Positions 48,501 through 61,237 are shown, counted from the first letter of the stretch. The stretch is DNA of 64,000 nucleotides from Kalaharituber pfeilii (GCA_015179045.1 WHUZ01000007.1:732501-796500); one strand, 5' to 3'. The notes: generated from the letters alone by a model not told the origin. Translations and numbers: made by a program.

Positions 48501-50421
48501 CCACAAGCTTCATCTTTTCCCTTTCATTCATAGAGAGAATATAAGTCCCTTCCTCAATCATCTCTGCGTTGGATAACCTGGGCCCACATTTCCCAAAGAG
48601 CTCTCGGCCAATGACAACCTCCAGGGCGATGCCAAGAACTTCGACCTCATAAGCGTTCATGAAAAGATCAATGAACCTCCTTTTAAGACCAATATCCTCA
48701 CCCCAGCGCTTCGCACCCGACGACTTCACAATGAAATCCTTTGGAGGAGATAATGCTCCACATGCTAATGAAGCTTGTATTCGCTTATGTAATGTAGAAA
48801 ATGAAGCGTATAACGTGATCATTTCTCTTCTCAGCTCCAGATGTGTTTCTATCGTGCTGGTCAGGCTGGCCTCATAGGTAGCAAATATTGCATTAACAAG
48901 CTGGGTGACAGACGCCTCAAGCATTGAAAGCCATGAATCCTCATACATCTTCACTTGCACAAGGTCATCCCTTATCACAGGATTCATTTCATCTAGGACG
49001 GCAGCCAAATGCGCATTCGGTCGTATAGGTGGATCTTCACTGGCGGTTTCCTTTCTCCGTCGAGCAGCAAGTTGTTTAGCCAATGCTGCCTGTGAGGGTA
49101 GGAGGCCAGCATCATCCGAACTTGATACACAGGATTCATTCGACACCTTCCTTCGCTTAATCAATCTGAGCCCTCCATTGCCAGAAGGTTGGCTCATGTC
49201 CCATGATGGCTGCGCGTTTCGTATTAGAGGATTGTAAACCCTATCATACGAGCTCTCATCCTCCAGGTCTGATTCGGAAACAAATTTTGGTGTTGGTGAA
49301 CTGGGCCGTTTTCGGGATATTGGTATTGGCTCCTCCTCCTCCTCAGGTGCTTCCGATTTCCGTTGAGGGTATGACTGTGGTTTTGGGGCCGGATTAGTAG
49401 GTTTTTTGAGCTCGTGAGCAGTGCTGAGTTTCGACTTTTTAGTAACACCATTCTCCATCGACGCAGGTCGTTTAGAATTCTGTTGATTGCTCCCGGTAGT
49501 CTTCTCTACAAGTGCTTTCTTCGAGACTATGTCTGATGCTTGCATTGGCTTTGCTTCTTCATACCGCTCCCCTTTATCTGCTAGAATGTTCTCCTTACCT
49601 CTTACTCCGGTTTTCGGCACTCCTCTCTTCGGAGGAGCATCAAGATACGATTTTGCTGCATCAATTTCTTCCGGAGTGTGCTGCACCTTTCCCCCTAGAC
49701 TTCCCCCCCTTAGTTGGTTGCGTCCATCATATGGCTGACCGAGCACTGGCGCCTGTTGGGACTGTAGTAGCTCGCTCTCTGTTTGGCTTTGTTGAGCTGC
49801 AATTCTTTGTCTTTGTTTCTCTTTGACCCTCGCTTCAACCCAACTGCTAACCCTCCTGCTCCCTATTCCTCCAGCCGTAGAACCTGTAGTACTTGATGCT
49901 AGCCTTCGGGGTTGTTGGGATATTCCCGAGCCGCCTGTTGCTCGCCGTGCAGCTTGTAGCTGTGCTGTCTGAGGTTGTAAGATGGCAGCATAATCTGGTA
50001 ACTCGGTTATATCCGCAAAAGCTGATGACTGTTGTGTCTCCTTCTGGGGCGGCGTTTGCTGCTGTTGTTGTGGTTGTTGTGGGAATGCAAAAATCTCGTC
50101 CAATTGATCTATACTTTTATCCCGGTGCTGCTTTTGTTGTTGTTGCTGTTGCTGTTCCTCCTTCTTCCGTACAATGTGTCCCGGCCTTCGTGGAGGCTCG
50201 TTGAATATTGTCTTTCTCCTAGCGCCAAAAGAGCTGATGCTTGGGAGTACTGTTGTCAACTCATACTCCGTAGTTTCATCATCGTCACCGGATATCAGCG
50301 GGAAGGCTGTGTGTCTGCCCAAGCTAGCTTCGTCTCGCCTGCGGCCGAATAGATCGGAATTCGGAGAGCGGGAGCGGACAGGACATGGCGTCCCGTCGTC
50401 ATCCTTGCTGCAGAAAGGCAT
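45516..50421 (-). CDS. ASPM: ASPM/abnormal-spindle homologue with CH domains and IQ motifs
   Basis: The exons on the minus strand are 50421-48226, 48175-47371, 47321-46080 and 46015-45516. The introns are 50, 49 and 64 bases, GT-AG, with matching phases. The product is 1580 residues. Residues 1-600 are disordered (polyQ near the N terminus, Ser/Lys/Pro-rich) and begin close to a TPCP motif. A conserved helical region follows (EDSWLSMLEASVTQLVNAIF). Calponin-homology segments lie at about 778-880 (IENLAVDMRDGVRLVRLVEL) and 928-1000 (YVALLKSWAKC, FADGKVFEAIVEEY). Roughly eleven IQ-type motifs (AAVSIQRTFR, AAITIQRAFR, VTVKIQRWWR, AAIKIQRWYR and others) span 1020-1400. The C-terminal 166 residues resemble the helical end of ASPM proteins. 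ASPM-type proteins bind calmodulin or myosin light chains and organise spindle poles. The start at 50421 is preferred because the 128 codons upstream in the frame are not protein-like. Confidence 0.9.
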
Positions 50422-51427
50422 TAGACGAGGGTATGATATTGTTGCCGACACTAAAGGGCGGAAAAGCGCTCTCTGGTGGGTATGTAACTGGGATTTCGTG
50501 TTGTTTGGTTGACAGTCATCTCGTGTGGCACACGAATGGACACGAGACGGCGACGCTAACCTGAAGCACCTATCATAGTTGACTTCCCACAGCGCTAGGG
50601 CGGGGCTACTTCCCGGTAGTATCTTGGCATAAGGACGGCTGCCTCCCGGTGCCCAAGGCAGTGAGGCACTGCTGTATTGTAGCAGCCAGCTTCTCAGATG
50701 AGAGCTCGTAAAACAACAATTGTAAAATCGTAACAACGCACTGAAGACAGCTACTAGACAGCATTTTAGTACTAGAGAATGGGCACGAGAGCATGGTGCA
50801 TTCATTTCTCAATTCCAATATCATAATTCGTTGAGGAGCTACCGGTTATACCCCAACAGGGTATCATCAATCCAAAGAAAATCATATCACTCCCTCCATC
50901 ATATTTCTTACAGTCATTTCCAACCCCAAGTAGGAAAAAAAGTAAAATAAAAATAAAAGTAAAAATAAAAATAAAATCAACCAAAAACGCAACATCATCA
51001 AACTGGCCAAAGAAATAAAAGAGATAAAGAAACGAAAAAGGGAATTTCGCAGAGTCATCGTAATCAACTTGAGCACGATACTGGCAAGTCAAGAGCAAAG
51101 AGGCTGAAACCCGGAAAAAAAAAAAAAAGCACCCTGCTTCGAAACCAAACACCAGATAAAAAAAGCACCAGAAACAAAATCAATCGGAGCAGATTAGAAA
51201 GTAGGCATAAGAAATAAGTAGAAAAGTTAACGTGCAGCTAGGGGAAACATTTTACGAACAAGGGGCTTCTCAGCTCATTCACCGCAAAAGAAACCACTTC
51301 GCTTTGCACAGGAATAACGCCAATATAACCTGAAGGAAAAGGAAATAGCAGGTCAAAGATAAGAAATCCAAAAATCAACACGCCCAATAATAAATTCCCA
51401 TTTCCAATCAAATAAAACTACTTGATA
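50422..51427. other. Intergenic spacer between two minus-strand genes
   Basis: It holds the upstream region of the ASPM gene and the 3' region of the C2H2 gene, and is A/T-rich at 50930-51010. The open frame running upstream of the ASPM start (to 50805) is rich in Ser, Leu and Cys without family similarity and is treated as non-coding leader. Confidence 0.55.
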
Positions 51428-53787
51428 TCATGGTGGTGCCGCTCTTCTTCGTCTCCCCCTGGTACCACCTTCTGGTCTCTTTGCTAGTACCTCCCTCAAT
51501 CGTGGGTCGTCTCTGCTCTTGTCTGTATGATGCACCCTTACATGTCTATATCGTTTCTGTTAGTCTCATCGCGTGGTTGGTATAATTAAAACCCGATCAC
51601 CCACCTTTGAAGATTATCTGGTCGAGGGTACTTATGCTCCCTGTCTGGACAAAACGGACAGACGTAACCTGGAGAATCGTGCACCAGCCCATGTCTGATC
51701 ATTTCGTTCTTTCTCTTAAATCCTCTGCCCTTCTCTCCTCTAGGACAACCCGGTACGGGGCAAAAGTGAGGTCTTGTTTGTGAATGTACATTTGCATGAG
51801 AACTATACAAATGTTAGCATCTAAAAAAGCCATGGTAGCCAGCAAAGGAAGAAGTCTCTTACTTTAGCAAGTATTGTGTTTGAAATGGGGCTGCGGTGCA
51901 CCCTGCAAATTGGCATTTGAATGTACCAGGACTACCATCAGAATTCACCCGACTAACATGGTTTCGCCTTGGGCTTGTAACTGGAGGCACAATTGTCTCA
52001 TCACTACCGGTGCTCGTGATGGTATCGCCTGTGCTTGGCCCAGACGGTGGATTGTTTTCATCATAAGTCTGCTGCGCAAATAAATTTGCTGCAGAGCCCG
52101 TTCTAATCGGTACAGTCTCGGGTTGGCCTTGCTCATGTGGGCTATAGTGATATGAGGCTTGGCTAGGTTGATTGTAGAGAGTTGGTAAATCTCTTGATGG
52201 GGGATATGTGGAAGGCGGTCCAGGCGTGTAAGGCGGGGGTGGAAGGCTCGTCTGCGGCCCATTCGCATGAATATCCTCAGAAAGTGGTTGATATGGGTAT
52301 GAGTAATAAACATTTTGTGGCGGGGGTTGTGTAGGCGCTGGGTGTACATAAGCCTGCCGTTCTTGAACAGTCATATGATGCAAAGGTTTTCGTAGGTGTG
52401 CCCCATCTTGCCCGTATCCTGCCTGAGCCTGGTGAGCACCTGGAGGAGAGACGGGGACCGTTTGTGGTGTGTTGGACACAGATCTTTGACTTCCAGGTGA
52501 AAAACTATCTGGCGGTTGACTCGTTGAGAATGGTGGTTGTTTAAGTGCCAACTCAGCCAACTGATGGATAGAGGGTAACATTTTTGGACTTGAAGGACGG
52601 TGATTAGCGTCCGCGATGACGGGAAGCGTGTTATTATGTCCATTTGGGGAATGATTTGAACCGTTCTGCAACGCGGTAGGTTGTGGTGGATTCGTGGAAT
52701 CTGGGTGAATGCGATGAGCTGTTTTTGTTCTGGAATTATGTAGGGCAATCAACCCACTTGCAGGCGAAGGTAACAAGCTGTCCGGGAATTGGATACTTTC
52801 AGCTTGATTTGCCAATTCAATCAAGTTCTTGGCCTGTTCATCTTGCTGTTTCTCACTTTTCTTTTTCTTTTGCTCGTCTTCTTCCTTCCTTTCTTCGACT
52901 ATGCTGTCAATAGTGCCATTTGCTGACGGTGACTTTTTCTTATCTCCGCCATCACCATCACTACCTCCACTCGAGCCACTTTGCGAGCCGCCGATTGGGG
53001 AACCAGAAGTACCAGTATCCCTTGAACCATTCTGACTGTTGTCACTGGTTCCATTGCTCTGTGTTCCCTCTCTATCGTTGGAATTGTCCTTATTCCCTTT
53101 CTCTTGTCCATTTGTCTCCCCTTTTTCTTTGTCTTTAGGATCCATTGATAATTCTTCATCAATATCCATTTTAGTGGGGTCAATAGCAGGGTCAATGGGT
53201 GTCAGAGGCATGACAGGCTCGGGAGGTTGCGAGAGTGACTCAACGGTCAACGCAATATCGGGCCTGTCCGGACAAAGAAAGCCGATCAAAACCCTGTCTC
53301 CCTGATGGCCTCCTGGTGGAGAGCCATCATCGCCTCCCTTCGGTCGATCCAGTTGTTCCTCCCCTTCTGGCGGGGCCGAAGGTACCGTTGACAACCCAGA
53401 GCTCCGTGGATTTGATGTCGATCCACCCCGGAAATTTGTTGGCTCGGGACTCCCCGCGCGAGAATTATCTGAATCCTCGTCACGAAATCCGAAAAATGTA
53501 TCCGGGAAAGCCAAAATTGCCTGGAGATTAAGAGATCTTGTACTTAGCGTCGAAATTTTGCTCAAATGTTTACTTGTGTCGCTAAAATCTGGTTGTGATA
53601 GCCGCCGCTGCAGGCTGGTTTGCAGTAGCGGTGACAGGGCTTGCGACAATACAATCCAAGGAGCAAATAGAAGTTCGAAGGTCGTTGTGCAAATCACCGC
53701 AGCCTTGTCACTGCCCCAACCTGGCAAGGTTGAGCAATTCAATAAACCCAATTGTGTCAGGTTAATTCTGCTATCCATGATGACCAT
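51428..53787 (-). CDS. C2H2 zinc-finger transcription factor
   Basis: The exons on the minus strand are 53787-51863, 51802-51605 and 51545-51428, with introns of 60 and 59 bases and matching phases. The product is 746 residues. The first 600 residues are a Ser/Pro/Gln/Asn-rich, probably disordered region with an acidic Lys/Glu stretch. Three C-terminal C2H2-type fingers follow: FKCQFAGCTAAPFQTQYLL+NSHANVH, spanning intron 1; HFCPVPGCPRGEKGRGFKRK with IRHGLVH; and YVCPFCPDREHKYPRPDNLQ+RHVRVHH, spanning intron 2. The tail is KSRDDPRLREVLAKRPEGG then basic RGRRRR. This finger set is a well-conserved ascomycete arrangement, expected to act in the nucleus as a DNA-binding regulator; I know no specific target. 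ATG 53787 is the first ATG, and 53778 is an alternative. A large GC-rich island lies upstream. Confidence 0.9.
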
Positions 53788-54539
53788 TAGCAACGCTGCG
53801 CAAAGAATGTATAGGTAGGAATAACATGCCCTAAATTCAGTGGGGAGTCGTTTATATTTTGAGTCGCTGTCTTTTTAATTTGCTTTTTTTGCACAGTCCT
53901 CAGCCGCCTTGGGGCTGTGCGACGATTCTCCTCCAGGCAGGCGTCACTGACAAGGCCGCGACTAGTAGATTCACAAAATATTCGCCTCGGCTTTACTCGG
54001 CTACAAGTAGCGGAAGAAGGTGATGAATGTTGCAAGCCCTGACGGACTGCTAAAACAACTTTGTCTTGAAGCTGATGCTTTGCTGGCCGCCAATCAACAA
54101 GGGGAACGTTCGCAACTGTAGCCTGACAGTTGAGGCTTTCTTCTTTCAGAGATTTGGCTAGTTTCGTCGACTTGACCTTCGTACCTTGGTTGAGGCTGAG
54201 GAGGCTGAGATTGAGGGTTGCGATATTAATCCTTAGGTTTGGCGGAGGGTGAATTGAAGAGTATGGGGACAACACTTCTTGGGCTGAGGCTGTTAAGTAA
54301 GCAGCGATCAGTTGATTATGCAAGTTAGCGATCGAATCCTCAATTGGTGACTTTGCACCCAGCCCCACTGTGTCACAAGCGTTTGGTGACAACTCGGTCA
54401 GAAATGAACAATGAACAAGTCACTACCGAACAAAAAAAAACAGTACAAACATACACCAATAGACGGGCAAGCTGCAATAGAACGGGCATGCTCCAATCAG
54501 GCAGGGTATAGAAAAGTGTGCGGGGAGGTGTATGTGTGT
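53788..54539. other. Leader/upstream region of C2H2 gene
   Basis: This non-coding stretch lies between the C2H2 start codon and the GC island. A 201-codon minus-strand frame (53787-54392) overlaps it, but its composition is mixed and it lacks motifs. It is more likely 5' leader than a separate gene. Confidence 0.45.
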
Positions 54540-54552
54540 GTTGGGGTGGGGT

Positions 54553-54584
<32 letters not shown>
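54553..54584. repeat. Poly-G, 32 bases
   Basis: An uninterrupted G run on the plus strand, about 770 bases upstream of the C2H2 start codon. It is C-rich on the sense strand of that gene. Confidence 0.95.
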
Positions 54585-54585
<1 letters not shown>

Positions 54586-55342
54586 GTGATAGCGGTGAGC
54601 CAATGCCCTGCAACGCCAGTCTGAGGTAAAAATAAGGGAAATCAGCAGACACGGTATATCGGCGGGCAGAGTAACGCATAACTGTCCATCATCCCGGTCA
54701 CTGCCACGCATGGGTAGGCTCAATTCACACATAGCAGCTGCAGCTGATATTAACCACAGCTCTGCGGCTCCTGGTCTGAAAATTGAAAATAGCTGAGGCT
54801 CGGTCTCCACCACGCCAAATTAAACCACAAAAGAACATGAATTACAACGATAGGAAAGTATTCGAGAAGGAAAAGAGCGAGCGGGGGGGGGAAAAAAAGT
54901 AAACAAAGCAAGAGACATGCAATCTAGTTTTGCAGGACAACGGGCAATAAACAAGAGGTCGCACTCGTCCCATTGCGGGGGAGGAGGGGAAAATAGGGAG
55001 GGGGACGGACAGGGAAGCGGAGGGGGGGAGTTGAGCATACCGAATGCAGTCTCGCCGACCGCCCAGCCGGCGAGGGGTGGGTGCGCTTCCAGCATATCTG
55101 CAGTGCTGCAGATTTCGTACGGCTCTGGGCACCGCTGAACTAAAAGCGCGATTCGCTTGCTGTGTGTTGATGCTGCGTGCGGATGCGTGTGCGTATGTGT
55201 TTCGTCGCCGGTTGGTCAAAGGCGCCCAGGCGAGGCACGGGAAACGGGAAACGGGAAACTGGGGGAGGGGGTATGGGGGTGTAGCAATGCAAGTTGGGAG
55301 TGCCTGGACGCGTGCAGTTGTGTTCGTGTCGTGGCGCGCAAC

Positions 55343-55370
55343 GGGGGGGGGGGGGGGGGGGGGGGGGGGG
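55343..55370. repeat. Poly-G, 28 bases
   Basis: The second uninterrupted G run in the same GC-rich island. Confidence 0.95.
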
Positions 55371-55833
55371 AGGGGGCAGATCGCGGGAAGGCAGCAATTG
55401 CACCGAGAGGGCCGCGGCGTTCTGCGGGTGCTATCTACTCAGGGAGCGGGCGAGCGCGAGTGGGTTAATGTATCTTTCTAGGCGCAGGGAGACGGCCTGC
55501 TCAGGCGGGAGGGGGGTGGGGGTGGGGGTGGGGGTGGGGGTGGGGAGGCGGGGCGTTCGCGGTGTTCGCGGGTTGGCCCGGAATTATGTACGTAGCAGCG
55601 CTGGAGGCGGCCGGCCTTCGCGGGGTGGTGGGCGGGGAGGGGCGCGGGGCTAAGCAGGCACTAAGGTCAGCGCGCGGTGCGAGGTGGGCCGGTGGGGGAT
55701 GCGCCGGGGATGTGCCGGGGAGGCTCTGGGACGCGGATGAGGCTACGCCAGAGCCTAACTCTCGCCTGCGCGCGGGCGGGCGTCCCGGCATGAACTGCCC
55801 GCCGCCCGATCGGGCGGCGGGGGACGGGGAGGG

Positions 55834-55934
55834 AGGCGGGGAGGGAGGCAGGGAGGGAGGGAGGCAGGGAGGGAGGGAGGCAGGGAGGGAGGGAGGCAGG
55901 GAGGGAGGGAGGCAGGGAGGCAGGGAGGGAGGGG
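55834..55934. repeat. GGGAGGCA-type minisatellite
   Basis: Repeated GAGGCAGGGAGGGAGG units (about 16 bases, with variants of 8 or 12) give about six copies on the plus strand. They are purine-only apart from the C. Confidence 0.9.
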
Positions 55935-56140
55935 CGCGGCAGTGCGCGCTACACCGGGCGGTGGCCAGCAGCTGCGGCCGCACTGCTCCCGATGCAGACA
56001 CGCAGAGCACCCCCCCCCGCCCCACTCCCCCAAGAGCGTGGAGGAGGGCGCATGTAGCAAGTACTACTTACAGGTGTTTTCTGAGGATTCGGAGTGCCTG
56101 CGCGAGCAATGGCCAGGCTGCGCTGCCGTGCTGGCTGCTG

Positions 56141-56216
56141 GCTCTGGCTCTGGCTCTGGCTCTTGCTTTGGCTCTGGCTCTGGCTCTTGCTTTGGCTCTG
56201 GCTCTGGCTCTCTGGC
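56141..56216. repeat. TCTGGC hexamer repeat
   Basis: Tandem TCTGGC units carry a higher-order variant, TCTTGCTTTGGC, that appears twice. Short GGCAAAGTT repeats follow to about 56231. Confidence 0.9.
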
Positions 56217-59200
56217 AAAGTTGGCAAAGTTGAAGATGGATGTCAGTGCAGTGCAGCACGTGCCTCCTGCCTCTCCAGCCTATGCTGCCCCCCCGTTCGA
56301 AAGGCTGTTCTACTCCTGATCTCCCGCCCAATGCCTTGCTGCTCTTTCACTGTTCTGACAATCCTTCACTCTGCACTAACCGTTCCTGAGTGAGTATTTC
56401 CAATGCCCCCCCCCCCCAAAGCTGATTGCTGCTTGTGAGATGCTCTCTGGTTGTTTCTGGTGTCCCCCTGTACCGTACTTGTGCGTTTTCAGTGCCGTAA
56501 CCTACAATGAAGGAGACCTAGGCGAATACCAGTAATGCCGAACTTCCCAATATCCGCTTGATATAAGAGCAAAAGCTCCTTATTTTTTCCAACGTGCGAC
56601 ACCCGCCAATTTGTTGAATCAATTGCTGATAAAACTCCCTAAGCCTCGGTCAGGCCGCTTGGCTTTAAATACAACAAAACTCCGGCTTCCAGCCTTGCGG
56701 AAGCAATGCAATGCCCCAATGAAGGGACCAAAAATAGGAGGAAAAGGAAGGAAGGACAAAATGTCTGGTCGCTCTGGAAATAGGCTTTTTCTATCCTGAT
56801 TCAAGCTAATGAGCATTGACATTTTTGAATGCGTTCAAGTGAAGTAGGAGTTATACCCTTAAGCTTGACAAGTACAGTGCCTGTTCTTTTTTCTTTTTTT
56901 TTTTTTTTTCTTTTATTCTTTTTTTTTTTCTTTTTTTACTTCACCTCCCACTTTTGCTTTGTTTTGTGATTGTTTGGAGGATCTAAAAAGGATCTGGAAA
57001 CCTACAAGTAATGGATTTGGACTTCAGCAACAAAACCGATCTGATGTACTTTCCAAGGAATAGTAAATATGCTCCAGGCCTGGAGGATTCGAAGGGAGTG
57101 AAATTTTTTTTTTTTTTCTCAACCCAAAAAGTCGATTTTATGTAGAGCTTAAATCTAAAGGCGCTTGGATATCTTAGGGCTTGCGGTAGGATAGGTGACT
57201 TGGCTAACTTGGGAAAATTGGTCTTATAAGAAGTTATGTTCACCTCAATTTGTGCGGCTCCAATTTCACCGCTATTTAAGTACAGGGGAGGCTCAAAGAG
57301 GCTTCAAGACATACACCAGAAATGTAGCCAGGAATAAGGGAAGTGGATCAAGAGTCCTTGGTCTAAATTGGGATTGCTCCTGAATGTGGTGTGGGTGGAT
57401 GCGGGTAACATATGGAGGAATGGAGTACTAGTCCTAGAGCCTCCTCAGAGCTAGCGCTGCCGCCCCTATGAGAACGCGGGGCGTGGAAATCAAATCTGCT
57501 TTTACTCGGGAATGTATGTTGGGGGGGAGGCATAGTCTGGTTGCACTACTAGGGAGGCAAATCGTCATAATTAGGCTACCAGAGAGAATGTAGAGACCAG
57601 GATCTCTTCAATACAAGGGCCATGGGACATTGGCATAATCAATTGTTGTAGAGTTTTGAGCCTCCACCCTTGGGGGCCAGACCTGATTTCCGCGGTTCTT
57701 CATTCTGAGGCGCTGATATTCTTCGATAATTTCCAATTAACCATGACCAAGCCCATCAAGCCGGCGGGACATCAAAATTCCTGACTAACCGCTTCCCCCT
57801 ATGACTGCAGAACTGCCCTTGATTTGAGTACTTCTGCCTGTCTTGTTCCGTGTGCAAGACAACCAAAATAACTTCCAGCACAGCATTATTGTCTTAGATG
57901 AGGCTCAAGCAGCAATTACTTCCCGAGCCAGGTATTTGGTTGCCCAGCTAGGGTAGGACCCAGCGATAACGTATGACCATCTAATCATGCACAGAAAGCC
58001 TCACAGCTTTTAGAGGTCACTGGGAGCTGGGGTTAGTGCGGCTCTTCGGAAGTCCAGGTGCACAAGTCCAACACAGCCTAGCAATCACTCGTACAACCTG
58101 ACTTAACTTCCCTCTTCTTTTTGCCTCCTTCTGACTTTCCGAGCCCCTTGTCGAGCTGTCAAAATGCTAATACATCTTGTAGTACTCAAATGTAGCGGCT
58201 ACCTCCTTGACAAGGATTTTTGCAAGTGTTTTCTGCAGAGTTTTAATATCCATGAACGGCTCAGCTGCTTGGCCATGATTCAGTTCCAACTAGTCGAACT
58301 TTTTTCACAAAAATGTATAGGTTTAGTCTTAGTTCATTTGATTAGACCATGCCCATCAAACTGAAGAGGATGCAGATAGATGTGCGGGAGCGTCAATCTC
58401 CTGCTGTATCTTCAAGGTGGTAACGCTACTAGCCCGCTGTTTGCGCCGGTAGCTCATGATCATCAATACATGTCCCAAATTGCAATATGCTGCGGCCAGC
58501 ATTTGGTCATGATCGAGGCTAGATCATGATGTCAAATGCAATAGCTGGCATCGACTATGCTCAGTGCAACATTAAACTTTTTCCACGGCTCAGAGAGCTC
58601 CATAAAGGATTCCTTTAATGGATCAAAAACCTGCAATTCCCTGTGTCTTGGATAAAGTACCATGCATCATTCTTGACATTCTTCAATGCACCAATAGTTC
58701 GCCAAACCTGTGACAGAATAGCGCCTACTTTCTCCCGTCTGTCTTATCACTGATGTAACCATGAACACGACTCATAGATCAAATACTTTGACTGTTCAAT
58801 ATTGCAAGCTTAGGCCGGAAATCTCTTGCCGGGCAGGCCTATTACTTTGGAAGGGCACTACAGTAGCATCCAGGAAGCTACAATCACTCTAAATTGAAAG
58901 TATGGGTACAAGGTTGTAACTTACCAGGTACAATTTATATGATGTTCCCATCCAAAGAACCGAGCTCGACAATGAAACGAGCCATATCTCACCCCGGCCT
59001 AGACTCTGGATGAGCAGTGTATTCTTGCTACTCAACACATCACCCACGGCTAGGCATGGCAATTTAGAGAATCCACAAAGGTAATCTCTCCCATCTGTCC
59101 ACGCACCCCATTTAAATTCTAAGCAGTGTCACGGCCTGAAACATATAACCTAAGCCTGCCGGTGCTCGCTGCAGAACAGATGTGGGACTCACATGTGATC

Positions 59201-61124
59201 CATCGGTATCACCTTCCGCCTGCGTTCAGCATTAGTATTGTGAGGCTTAAGAATTCTTCGAATAGAACATTTACACTTATAATTTACAAGCGTCACAGTA
59301 GCGCAGCCCAGAAGCAGAGAGCCTCATGGCTTTAAGTGATCATAGATGATACGCAGGTAGATACCAGCCCGTTTCTCGCTGGATCCTGGAAAATCTCTAT
59401 TGCGCCTCGTACTTACTTACGTAGAACACGCGTCGTGTTAGCGTTTGAGGTATCTGACTAGCGCATTGGCGGCGGCACAGTGCCAATAAAATCGTCGTCC
59501 GGACTACCAAAAATATGTTTGTTGTCAGTTCATTGAGCCGCATGAGGGGGCTCACTGGGTGCGTTCGTGTAACCAAGCCAGAGCCTCATGGACGTGCCGG
59601 TAGGTGCACTTGGTGCATATGGCTGTGGGGGCGGGGAGGGCAGCCGGGCTCGACGTGGTGGGTTTTTCTCTCAGCTGGTATATCCTGGGGCCCACGCAGC
59701 ACAATGCTACTTACTGTAAGTAATTGCCACTGCCGGTAAGCCAAAAGCGAAAAGTGATAGTGTTTTAGGAAGTGCTCTCAATTCATACTATGGTGATGTG
59801 TGTGCCATACCACTGCATGCATACACAAGTGCCTGTGCGAAGTTCATTTTCAATGCTCAAGTACCAATGTACGGGACATCATCTCGCCATCCGCCACCTC
59901 TTCTCCCAGCATTCTCAACGAAGCGATCGAGCCAATGTTCAAGCCCCTTAGCAAAGCCCCATCTCCCCCCAGCAAACATCATTAACGTTATAACCAGTTG
60001 TAGCAACTCAGCTTCCTGGATAGTCTCTAATGAGTTTCAGCCCTCATCGTTCTCGTTTATCCTCCTATACATTTCCATTTCGTGCAGCACCCAAAATTCG
60101 GCCACGAGGTATAAATTTAAGCAGGCAATGGCTGAGAACGGTGTAAACCCTGCACATAGCCCCAGTCCAATCAGTCTGTAGCTAATCCATTATCCTCAGG
60201 CATCTCCTTTATTCCATAACTTGGGCACTATAGCATCCTTTGCCCAGTATCATCCCCCAGTTCATCCCCCCTTATGACATCAGGCATAACTTCCGCAGTT
60301 CTCTAGTTTACGTCCATATCACCTTACTACATACTTATCACATGTACCTGCTGTTACCGAGGGCTTGACTTGCTGGGTGATTGTATTCTCGATTTCAACC
60401 CAGTCAATCGGATACCGCAAAATGGGGTCTTGGTAACCGGGACATTGGGTCATCTTGGCCAATTGCGATGATACACACTCGACCACATCATATGGAGCCG
60501 CATCCTGAGCTTGTTTGGTCAATCAGGATATTACATCTCAGCAGTATTCTGATAAGAAAGTCCTCCAATCACAATGACTAATTCTATGTTAATGCAAGAG
60601 ACTGCATGTCCCAGATGCTTTGCGCTGGCAGGTTGCTGTTATGCTCAATAGCTTTATTTTTCCATTGAGCAATTTCGTAGCACAGTCCTGTTCATTTCTT
60701 TACGAGGCTAGCGCATCTCAGCTCACCATGCAAATTATCCAGTGTACGGAGGAAAATCAATCAGCCGCTTAACTCGCCTCCCCGCCTTACCTACTACTCA
60801 TAACCTGGAATTCAGAGCAAAATAGCTGCATGCTTATTTCGTCTGCTCGAGCTCATTTTCCAAACCCATGCAGCATGAGCCCTGAGATAAGCACACTTTG
60901 TATGTTCTCAACTCTGATTGACCCTTACGGTTAGTATTTTAAAAAAGTATCCGGTGCAATGAATTTTTAGAGTATGATAAGCAGAGTACTTCTATGCTAA
61001 GGGCACGGCTGCTGAAATTTGAAGCTGAAGTCATGGCATACAAGCGTATTTATTTTAGTGTGCCAAGAGGTACTACTAAAATATAAATAGATTTATTATT
61101 AGCTAGTAGTTTTTAGAAGTTTCT

Positions 61125-61175
61125 CTGTTCTCGTGCCAAGACTATTATTTTCGGCCTCTGCTTTGGCTCGGCCGT
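61125..61175 (-). repeat. 51-bp dispersed block, copy 2 (inverted)
   Basis: This is the reverse complement of 17766-17816 with one mismatch (50 of 51 bases). Here it lies next to a (CAAAA)n and poly-A tract and outside any GC-rich island, so the two copies share no larger context. Confidence 0.8.
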
Positions 61176-61185
61176 GCCACACCAC

Positions 61186-61199
61186 AAAACAAAACAAAA

Positions 61200-61235
<36 letters not shown>
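61186..61235. repeat. (CAAAA)n followed by 35-base poly-A
   Basis: Several CAAAA units lead into an uninterrupted poly-A run, immediately beside the 51-bp block. Confidence 0.9.

Positions 61236-61237
<2 letters not shown>

Larger units (their letters stand above)
54540..56350. promoter_or_regulatory. Large GC-rich island upstream of C2H2 gene
   Basis: This is the strongest GC-rich block in the window. It contains poly-G runs of 32 and 28 bases, (GGGGGT)n-like sequence (55509-55550), a GGGAGGCA minisatellite (55834-55934) and a TCTGGC repeat (56141-56216). Long frames on both strands are low-complexity products of this composition. Its position suggests it is the promoter of the minus-strand C2H2 gene, possibly bidirectional, but no gene was recognised to its right. 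Confidence 0.45.

Noticed and set aside
50422..50805. N-terminal extension of the ASPM frame
   Set aside because: The 128 extra codons lack the character of the protein, and the TPCP-containing start at 50421 fits the family better.
55501..56233. Frames of 174-223 codons across the minisatellites
   Set aside because: Poly-Pro/Ser/Leu on one strand and Gly/Arg on the other come directly from the GGGAGGCA and TCTGGC repeats.
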